31,833 nucleotides of DNA, taken from an uncultured Prevotellaceae bacterium (GTDB lineage: Bacteria > Bacteroidota > Bacteroidia > Bacteroidales > Bacteroidaceae). A program made the position numbers and the translations under genes. Below are positions 1-6,855 of the stretch, piece after piece. The stretch covers positions 1 through 31,833 of the forward strand of contig CAMJLI010000008.1 in the NCBI GenBank assembly GCA_946406585.1, in the 5' to 3' direction. Below the pieces are notes generated by a model. It was not told the DNA's origin, made no database searches, and saw nothing but the letters and a program-made list of their open reading frames with translations. The number at the start of each line of letters is the position of its first letter. Position 1 is the first letter of the stretch.

Positions 1-618
1 AGTGAAGCCATTGAATCTGCCATATCTCAACTTAGTGCAACAAGTACGGCGATCATTACCGCATTTCATACAGATGTGGTAAAGATAGCAACCGAATTCA
101 AGACACAAACAGAAAGTACTCTATCACAATTTGTTGAGCAGAACAAAAAACTGGAAGATTTTGTGCAGAAACTTAATGCTCTCCACGATGAAATCCAAAA
201 AGCCATTGCAGAAATAGAGCCCATCAAGGAGAAGCTTGATCAAATCTCCAAAGATTTGAATGATTCTCAAAAAAAGCAAGATGTTGTTCTTGGCGACATA
301 AAACAGAAAGTAACAGAAATCCCCAATATTGCCAAGGGACATGCAGATAGTATTATTGGAAAAGTGGATGTCGCGAAACAAGAATTAAAAACAATCCTTG
401 ATGAAATAAACACGAATGTTGATTCTCTTAATGAAAAGGCCGACAACATTCAAACAGCAACGGTTCAAATCCTTTCTGCAGTCCAGTCATCAACCGATAC
501 TATTTCAAAAGAAATATCTTCATCAAAAGATGAGACTGCCAAATCCATAAACATCAATAGATGGATTATTATTATTGGCATCATTATACTTGCCGCATTA
601 CAGTTGTTTATAAAATGA
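1..618 (+). CDS. Coiled-coil, tail-anchored membrane protein (5'-truncated)
   Basis: The frame is open to the first base of the window, so the true start lies upstream; a GTG at 76 is only an internal possibility. About 205 residues are visible. Nearly all are hydrophilic and rich in K, E, D, Q, S, I and L with heptad-like spacing, as in a long coiled coil. The last 20 residues form one hydrophobic helix (WIIIIGIIILAALQLFIK), so the protein looks tail-anchored with its coiled coil in the cytoplasm. No catalytic motif is visible. It lies 71 nt upstream of the McrB-type gene on the same strand and shares its A/T-rich composition. It could be an accessory or sensor protein of that defence module, or an unrelated neighbour. 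I do not recognise a named family. Confidence 0.7.
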   Translation, partial: SEAIESAISQLSATSTAIITAFHTDVVKIATEFKTQTESTLSQFVEQNKKLEDFVQKLNALHDEIQKAIAEIEPIKEKLDQISKDLNDSQKKQDVVLGDIKQKVTEIPNIAKGHADSIIGKVDVAKQELKTILDEINTNVDSLNEKADNIQTATVQILSAVQSSTDTISKEISSSKDETAKSININRWIIIIGIIILAALQLFIK

Positions 619-636
619 GCTAACTATCTTGTTAGC
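619..636 (+). other. Hairpin directly after the coiled-coil gene stop
   Basis: GCTAAC (619-624) and GTTAGC (631-636) form a perfect 6-bp stem with a 6-nt loop, starting at the base after the TGA. No T-run follows, so it is a poor intrinsic terminator. It may partly attenuate transcription or protect the upstream message before mcrB starts at 690. Confidence 0.45.
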
Positions 637-689
637 CAGAACTCGAATCATACAGTTATGACGTGATGTACTATTAACATTGATAATCT

Positions 690-3600
690 ATGGTAAAATT
701 ATATAAGACAGTTAACACGAACGGGGAATACAGCTGCGGAGACATAGAAATCTCTATAGGGGAATGGCTTGAAATTCTTAAAGACGAAAAAGCCAAGCCA
801 TACCATGAGGCTCTGCTGTGTTTCCTCAGGCAGCCCGAGCATAAAGCAACCTGTAACATATTGTCACAAGAATATGGAAAACCAGCTCAGTATTATAATA
901 GCAAGGTACTTCATTTCTCGAAATGGGTGCAGAGACGCTTGAACAGATTCACCGTTGAAGGTACAGACGGCAAAGAAACCTATTGGTGCATTACGATGCA
1001 GAAAGGTTGGAAAATAAGAGAAGGATTCCAGTGGCAAATGCGTGATGAACTCGTAGAAGCGTTGAGGGGCTATCTTATGGAAAATCTTATAGATGTTTTC
1101 CGTTCAGGCAAGCCTTTCAATGGCTATGATGAGGAATACAAATGGGCTTTGTTGGATAAAACTGAAGGCAAAGACGTTTTGGACATTTTCAACAGCTTAA
1201 GAGGCCAAAACATTATAGATAATGCTCGTGTAGATGGCGTCATCAAATACTTGGTTGAAAATAAGGCAAGTGAATTGAAAACATGCGGAGAAAACCTGCT
1301 CGATGAAACGAAACCAATCAATGACCGTTTGGCAGCTTTTAGGACAAAGATGAAAGCCATGTGTCCTGGTGACTGGAATAACTGCGCAAATGATGAGAGA
1401 ACAGCTGCTGCAATTCTGACATGTGCTTATCCTGAGTTATATACGTTTTACAAAGACGAGGTTTATCAAAATATTTGTCAATACTTCGGGTATGAGAGAA
1501 GAAAGGCTGGATTGAAATTCAGTCACTTTATGAAACTTATCAATGATTTCGCTGTGATTTATGGTGAAGAAATTCAGCAGATCATGTTGAATGAAATCAA
1601 GGGCTTTAAAAACAAACCCCTCAACCTTGCAGTCCAGACCCTTTTCTGGTGTATGAAGGATTATATGAACAACAAATTGAACAAGAATATGAAATTCACT
1701 TGGATACCTTACTACAAAGAGTTTGCAGAAAAACTTCTCCAGTTTAGCGAAAATAGGGACGCACTCTTGAATTTGATTTATGACCACAGGGAAGAGTTGA
1801 TGGCCAATTATCTCCATGACGAGAAAGGAGAGAAAGATTTATGCAAGGACATTGACCCATTTACAACGATGGGATTGTTTAACCGTCAAATAAAATTTGA
1901 CAACAGAGTCCGTTCAACCATATTGTTCAAAAACCTACTCGACATTTCGGCAAATGTACCGAGTGATTTTGATGGTATTCCTATTCTGAATAACCAGATG
2001 TCTCATTTCATAGGGTATAGTTCTCGTAGAAAAGAAGACGACATTCAGAATCTATGGAATCTGTTTAAAAAAGTGCTAAACAATGAGGACTTTGAACAGG
2101 AATACAACAAAGTCATTAAACAGTATGCTATAAAAGTCAACATTACCATGGGCTTGTTCTGGATTCGCCCAAATGATTTCTTGGCGTTTGATAGCACAAA
2201 TCGAACCTATGTGAAAGAGCAGTACGGAATAAATCTACCCAACAAGGCTCCTGAATACTCTGAATACATGAGCATTTTAGAAGACATTAAAAAGAAAATG
2301 GCATCTGGTGAGATTAAAGAGGATACTTTTTATGAAATCTCAGCCAATGCAAACGAGGGAAGCTATTCCTCGTCGGAAGAGGAATTGGAAGAGCCCTCTT
2401 GGTATGATGAAAAGGTTCTAATATGGAAAAGGCAAAAGAACATTGTCCTTTATGGCGCACCAGGAACTAGTAAGACTTACGATATACCAATATTAGCAGT
2501 TAAATTATGTAATCCCGAATTTGATGTCAATAAAGCAAGCAGAGAAGAAATAATCGAAACATACAACCAACTTAAACAAGAGGGGCGTATTGCATTCACG
2601 ACCTTCCATCAGTCTATGGATTACGAAGACTGGATAGAGGGCTTACGTCCTGTTATCAACGAGAACAACCAATTGACTTATGAGATTGAAGACGGTATCT
2701 TCAAAAAGCTCTGTGAAGAAGCAGGACGGCCAATAGTTAAAGACAAAAAAGCCGGAATTGCCCATGATGCGATTGTCTGGAAAGTTTCACTTGCTGGCAC
2801 AGGCGACAACCCTGTTCGTTCTGACTGTATGAATAACAACTATATTCGTATTGGATGGGATGATTATGGTGCCATTATCTCCGAGGAAACAGACTGGAGC
2901 ATATATAATGGTGAAGGGAAACAGATTCTTGATGCCTTTATCAACAAGATGAAAGTTGGTGACATTGTCATGTCATGCTATTCAAGCCAGACAATCGATG
3001 CCATTGGTGTGGTGACAGGTGATTATGAGTTTGTTGACAGCCTTACGAACTATAAACGGGTAAGAAAGGTCAACTGGCTATTGAAAGGTATCAATGAAAA
3101 CATTGTCGAGTTGAATGACGGCAAGACCATGACTCTGAGCACCGTATATCGCCTAAACTCTATTACTCTCGACAACGTGAGGTCAATTTTGGAGAAATAT
3201 AAAACACCCACCACAATGGCAGAGAACAAGATGCCATATGTAATGGTGATAGATGAACTGAATCGTGGAAACGTGTCAAAAATATTTGGCGAGTTGATCA
3301 CCTTACTGGAGCCAGACAAGCGTAAAGGTAGAAACGATGCAGAAAGTGTCATTCTTCCATATTCAAAGAAGCCATTCCAAATTCCTGATAATGTATATGT
3401 CATCGCCACGATGAATACTGCAGACCGTTCTTTGGGTGTGTTGGACTATGCCATCAGAAGGCGGTTTGCTTTCATTGTAGAAAAACCATACGATTTAGGG
3501 GTAGAAGGGTTCGACTCTGACCTATTCAAACAAGTCAGTGAATTATTTATCAGAAATTATGCTGAATATGAGGAAAGTGATTTTAATCCCACCTTCAAAC

Positions 3601-3821
3601 TTCTCCCAGCAGACACATTGTCTGATGAATACAAGCCAGAAGACGTTTGGATTGGTCATAGTTATTTCTTGATGAACGATGAAAATGGGGATGACTATAC
3701 AAGCGATCGTCTCCTATATGAGATTATCCCACTTCTTGAAGAATATATCCGTGATGGAGTTTTGATGGCTGAGGCTCAAGAGACCATCGATGATTTATAT
3801 AAAATAGCAACAGAAGAATGA
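690..3821 (+). CDS. mcrB: McrB-type AAA+ NTPase with inserted PUA/EVE-like domain (type IV restriction motor)
   Basis: McrB proteins are GTP-driven AAA+ rings that recognise modified DNA and drive the McrC nuclease. Here the AAA+ core is clear: Walker A GAPGTSKT at residues 589-596, Walker B VMVIDE ending at D855-E856, sensor-like NTADRSLG from N909, and the arginine-rich RRRF at 923-926. Residues about 694-835, between Walker A and Walker B, form a separate domain (WKVSLAGTG, YIRIGWDDYG, KVGDIVMSCY, IGVVTGDYEF) that resembles PUA/EVE modified-base readers. The N-terminal 120 residues (with an FQWQMRDELVEAL segment) and a long helical middle region look like a target-recognition part but match no domain I can name. 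At 1043 aa it is far longer than E. coli McrB. Its stop overlaps the mcrC start (ATGA), so the two are translationally coupled. Substrate specificity cannot be read from sequence. Confidence 0.9.
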   Translation: MVKLYKTVNTNGEYSCGDIEISIGEWLEILKDEKAKPYHEALLCFLRQPEHKATCNILSQEYGKPAQYYNSKVLHFSKWVQRRLNRFTVEGTDGKETYWCITMQKGWKIREGFQWQMRDELVEALRGYLMENLIDVFRSGKPFNGYDEEYKWALLDKTEGKDVLDIFNSLRGQNIIDNARVDGVIKYLVENKASELKTCGENLLDETKPINDRLAAFRTKMKAMCPGDWNNCANDERTAAAILTCAYPELYTFYKDEVYQNICQYFGYERRKAGLKFSHFMKLINDFAVIYGEEIQQIMLNEIKGFKNKPLNLAVQTLFWCMKDYMNNKLNKNMKFTWIPYYKEFAEKLLQFSENRDALLNLIYDHREELMANYLHDEKGEKDLCKDIDPFTTMGLFNRQIKFDNRVRSTILFKNLLDISANVPSDFDGIPILNNQMSHFIGYSSRRKEDDIQNLWNLFKKVLNNEDFEQEYNKVIKQYAIKVNITMGLFWIRPNDFLAFDSTNRTYVKEQYGINLPNKAPEYSEYMSILEDIKKKMASGEIKEDTFYEISANANEGSYSSSEEELEEPSWYDEKVLIWKRQKNIVLYGAPGTSKTYDIPILAVKLCNPEFDVNKASREEIIETYNQLKQEGRIAFTTFHQSMDYEDWIEGLRPVINENNQLTYEIEDGIFKKLCEEAGRPIVKDKKAGIAHDAIVWKVSLAGTGDNPVRSDCMNNNYIRIGWDDYGAIISEETDWSIYNGEGKQILDAFINKMKVGDIVMSCYSSQTIDAIGVVTGDYEFVDSLTNYKRVRKVNWLLKGINENIVELNDGKTMTLSTVYRLNSITLDNVRSILEKYKTPTTMAENKMPYVMVIDELNRGNVSKIFGELITLLEPDKRKGRNDAESVILPYSKKPFQIPDNVYVIATMNTADRSLGVLDYAIRRRFAFIVEKPYDLGVEGFDSDLFKQVSELFIRNYAEYEESDFNPTFKLLPADTLSDEYKPEDVWIGHSYFLMNDENGDDYTSDRLLYEIIPLLEEYIRDGVLMAEAQETIDDLYKIATEE

Positions 3822-5131
3822 AAGTCATTCAACTTCAAGAGCAGTTGTTGGATAACACCCAATTACAGCAAATTGAAAGTGAATCCATCATTCCTTATAT
3901 GGAAGATGGTTCTGAAGTTGTGTTCGATGTCAAAAGAGGTTGGGAAGACCATGTGCTATGCCTAAAGCTTATCAGAAAGGACGACAAATTATTTGCAACA
4001 GGCTCGTATTTTGTTGGTTTAGATTGGATGAAAGAAAACGAATTGGCTATTCAGGTCAGTCCGAAAATGAATGATGGTTTTGAGATTGATTATGTTCGTA
4101 TGTTAAACGAAGCTTTATACGAGGCGGAAAACTTCGAACATCTTAAAGATTTAATTACCATCCGCTTTGACAAACCATCAATTCGAGTGAGTCAGAAGCA
4201 GGATTTACTGAGCATATTCTTGATTACTGAATATCTGAATATTCTTCAGCACATCGTAAGAAAGGGCCTGAAAAAGAGTTTCTATATTGTTGAGGAGAAT
4301 TTGAGAAATAAAGTGAAAGGGCGCATTCTCATAGGGCCAAATATTCATAAGAATCTGACAAGAGGTAGGACTACAGATAATGTATGCCGTTATCAGGTGT
4401 ATGATATCGACTCTCCTGAAAATAGAATTCTGAAAAAGGCTTTGGTTTTTTGCAAAAGGCAGTTGGAGGTATATAAGCATGCGCTTGATACATCAGCACT
4501 TGAACAAAAGGTTAGATATGTCAAACCATATTTCGACCATGTTTCTGACGAAGTCAGTGTTAAAACGATGAAAACCTTCAAAGGAAATCCTATTTATAAA
4601 GACTATTATACAGCCTTGGAGTTTGCCCAACTTCTGCTTAAACGCTTTAGTTATGACATTTCCATCGCAGGAAAGCAAGAAATCGACACGCCTCCTTTCT
4701 GGATTGACATGAGCAAACTATTTGAACTCTATATATTCCGTCGTTTGAGGCAGATATTCACTGATAAAAATGAGATTCAGTATCATCTAAAAGCCCATTA
4801 CCAAGAACTCGATTATCTCTTGAAACCGACAGTTTGGCCGGAACCTTATGTCATCGATGCGAAGTATAAGCCACGTTATAAGAATATTGGCGGAATCACG
4901 ATAGACGATGCAAGGGAGGTTTGTGGTTACGCTCGGCTAAGTAGTATTTATCATAAGTTAGGACTTGATGAAAACACAGCCCCTCCTATCAAGTGCCTCA
5001 TTGTCTATCCAGACCAGGACCAAGAGGAACGGTTTGCATTTACAAAGTTCGAGGAGCCAGTGTTCGATAAAGTCTCTGGATATGTACGTCTTTACAAAGT
5101 TGGAATCCGTCTCCCCGTCATTCAGAACTAG
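3818..5131 (+). CDS. mcrC: McrC-type PD-(D/E)XK restriction nuclease subunit
   Basis: This is the nuclease partner that binds the McrB ring and cuts DNA. Family hallmarks visible are VEENLRNKVKGRIL in the middle, YDIDSPENRILKKAL after it, and a C-terminal nuclease core with LDYLLKP (D332) and YVIDAKYK (D347-A348-K349), the D...(D/E)xK signature. The length, 437 aa, is somewhat above the E. coli protein. No lesion is seen in the active site, so the pair is probably functional. Start ATG 3818 overlaps the mcrB TGA by ATGA, which supports this start and coexpression. No further gene follows on this strand before the convergent galactanase gene. Confidence 0.92.
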   Translation: MKVIQLQEQLLDNTQLQQIESESIIPYMEDGSEVVFDVKRGWEDHVLCLKLIRKDDKLFATGSYFVGLDWMKENELAIQVSPKMNDGFEIDYVRMLNEALYEAENFEHLKDLITIRFDKPSIRVSQKQDLLSIFLITEYLNILQHIVRKGLKKSFYIVEENLRNKVKGRILIGPNIHKNLTRGRTTDNVCRYQVYDIDSPENRILKKALVFCKRQLEVYKHALDTSALEQKVRYVKPYFDHVSDEVSVKTMKTFKGNPIYKDYYTALEFAQLLLKRFSYDISIAGKQEIDTPPFWIDMSKLFELYIFRRLRQIFTDKNEIQYHLKAHYQELDYLLKPTVWPEPYVIDAKYKPRYKNIGGITIDDAREVCGYARLSSIYHKLGLDENTAPPIKCLIVYPDQDQEERFAFTKFEEPVFDKVSGYVRLYKVGIRLPVIQN

Positions 5132-5348
5132 CTAAACGATTTACAGTTACTCCTTTTGAGTATATGTGATAGTTGGCCATCAGTAACTCCTGTATTACAA
5201 AATACAATGGAATATTGATAGCTTAAGATAGAGTATGTTATTTCAGTTTACAGTGATTATAACTTTGTCTATGCCAAGCATACAGAGATACAATTTTGAT
5301 TCTTGTATCAACCATTGCTCTCAACAAAAAATGTGAAAACAGAAAATC
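5132..5348. other. Convergent intergenic region, no gene seen
   Basis: This 217-nt A/T-rich gap lies between the ends of mcrC and the GH53 gene. AGTTACT (5145-5151) and AGTAACT (5182-5188) are inverted copies 30 nt apart and could form a weak hairpin after mcrC, but no T-run follows. No convincing terminator is visible for either gene and no small ORF stands out. It marks the boundary between the A/T-richer defence genes and the carbohydrate locus. Confidence 0.5.
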
Positions 5349-6620
5349 TTACTTTCTCAAGAGCTTCTTTCCTTTCAAGATATATATGCCTTTGCGGCTC
5401 AGAGCCTCGTTTTCGCTCAGGCGTTTGCCGTCGATGGTGTAATAATGTTGTGGCATGTTGGGGCTGTTGCTGATGCCATTGACTTTTGTGCCCTCGATGA
5501 AATCCTTTAGTACGTAGAGTGCAGGCAATGCCTTACCATTTTGGTTGTCGAAGAGTCCTGCATTGTACCATCCATCTGTCACGCGCTTGGTGTTCCAGTC
5601 GAGGCCATATTCATTTGCTTCCATCCACCACCAGAAGAGACCATTGACGTTGGCATGTGACTTTAAGATGTTGATGAGAGCCGAAGTGAAAGCTTTTTGT
5701 CCTTCGCCATTGATGGGATATGTCGAAGAAAGGTCGTAACTCACATTGCTGGGTTGCCAATCATGGTAGTAACCCACTTCCACCAGCATTATCTTCTTGT
5801 CGGCAAAGGTGCTTTCCATTTGCGTGAGTGCTGTGTTGAGTGCGTTGAGATTGCCATGGAAGTATGAATAGTATGAAAGGCCGATGATGTCGTAGTCCAC
5901 GTCATAATCTTTAATCTTCTGATAGAATGCCTTTAGATTGTTGGGTTGTGCCACACGCTCAGTGTGTATTATCACTTTTGCAGAAGGACATTCCTCTCGA
6001 CAGGCTTGCACTGCCCTTTTCAGCAACGTGGTGAATCTCGGCCAATTGTCGTTGTTGTTTGGGTAGCATTTTTTTGGTGAAGAAGTGTTCACTTTTCCCC
6101 ACAGCATGCCGTAACTTATTTCATTGCCTGTCTGGATGAAGTCGGGGGTGGCACCTGCAGCATTCATTGCCTGCAGCACCTCCTTGGTGTATTCATAGAT
6201 TTTGTCATATAGCTGTGTGTCGCTCAGGCTTGCCCATGCATTGGGAGTCCATTGTTTTGCCGGGTCAGCCCATGAGTCGGAATAATGGAAGTCGAGCATG
6301 AAAGCCATGCCTGCATCCTTGATTTGCTTTCCCAAGTTCTTGACATATTCAAGGTCTTGCACCACACCCTGACCTTTGTCGTCGGCAGACGCGTTCTCCG
6401 GGTTGACGAAAAGTCGGACTCGCATGGCATTCATTCCCTGTTCGCCGAAATATGAGAGAGGTGCAGCTATGGCATTGCCATTGATGTCATAATATTTTGC
6501 TCCATGTGATACGTAAGAAGGCAAGAGCGAGATGTCGCCTCCCACATATTTGGCTTGTGCAAGACAAGACAGGTTGCCAAACAATGTCAGGGCGCATAGG
6601 ATGTAAAAGTATTTTCTCAT
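5349..6620 (-). CDS. GH53 arabinogalactan endo-beta-1,4-galactanase, secreted
   Basis: GH53 enzymes cut beta-1,4-galactan side chains of pectin. The barrel is clear: GGDISLLPSY near the mature N-terminus, MRVRLFVNP, LDFHYSDSWADP, the acid/base glutamate in TGNEISYGM (E167) and the nucleophile in MLVEVGYYHDW (E281), counted from the start at 6620. That ATG is chosen because MRKYFYILCALTLFG begins a normal signal peptide; the frame extends 17 codons further to 6671, but those residues are polar. The C-terminus (YYTIDGKRLS...KGIYILKGKKLLRK) resembles a short type IX secretion-type tail and matches that of the neighbouring amylase. The gene sits next to a starch locus although galactan is unrelated to starch, and it has its own promoter at 6751-6782. 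Confidence 0.9.
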   Translation of the reverse strand: MRKYFYILCALTLFGNLSCLAQAKYVGGDISLLPSYVSHGAKYYDINGNAIAAPLSYFGEQGMNAMRVRLFVNPENASADDKGQGVVQDLEYVKNLGKQIKDAGMAFMLDFHYSDSWADPAKQWTPNAWASLSDTQLYDKIYEYTKEVLQAMNAAGATPDFIQTGNEISYGMLWGKVNTSSPKKCYPNNNDNWPRFTTLLKRAVQACREECPSAKVIIHTERVAQPNNLKAFYQKIKDYDVDYDIIGLSYYSYFHGNLNALNTALTQMESTFADKKIMLVEVGYYHDWQPSNVSYDLSSTYPINGEGQKAFTSALINILKSHANVNGLFWWWMEANEYGLDWNTKRVTDGWYNAGLFDNQNGKALPALYVLKDFIEGTKVNGISNSPNMPQHYYTIDGKRLSENEALSRKGIYILKGKKLLRK

Positions 6621-6750
6621 TTTTGTAAGGTTTTTATTGTTGGCATGGTCTTTGTTCCCTGGAACACTCATGAGAATGGTATAAGACTATTGTAGCCAGC
6701 CAAGTATTGTTGCAATTGTTAGTAAATTGTTGGTTTACGGTTTTCGAGAG

Positions 6751-6782
6751 CAAAATTACGTGAAAAAAGTGAGTTCTGCAAA
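6751..6782 (-). promoter_or_regulatory. Bacteroidota-type promoter for the GH53 gene
   Basis: Read on the - strand there is TTTG at 6782-6779, 20 nt of spacer, then TAATTTTG at 6758-6751. This fits the TTTG / TAnnTTTG consensus of the Bacteroidota housekeeping sigma factor. It implies a leader of about 125 nt before the ATG at 6620. Unlike the starch promoters it has both elements. Confidence 0.7.
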
Positions 6783-6790
6783 TATGATTG

Positions 6791-6821
6791 AAAAAACCTG
6801 CCCTTTTTTGAGGAGGACAGG
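6791..6821 (-). terminator. Intrinsic terminator of the alpha-amylase gene
   Basis: On the - strand CCTGTCC (6821-6815) pairs with GGGCAGG (6803-6797), with one G-U pair, across an 11-nt loop, followed by six T (6796-6791). It lies about 35 nt beyond the amylase stop, separating that gene from GH53. Confidence 0.8.
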
Positions 6822-6855
6822 CTTTGGTTCTTTTCCATTATCAGCTTGTTGCTCG

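Noticed and set aside
5142..5190. CAGTTACTCC and CAGTAACTCC after mcrC as direct repeats or an attachment site
   Set aside because: Short, inexact, no integrase or tRNA nearby; at most a weak hairpin.
6621..6671. Upstream ATG at 6671 as the GH53 start
   Set aside because: The 17 extra residues are polar and would precede the signal peptide; the internal ATG at 6620 gives a normal secretion signal.
6700..6735. TTGCAA-containing stretch upstream of GH53 as a third operator
   Set aside because: It lacks the central CG and the inverted TGCAA half-sites, so it does not match the other two sites.
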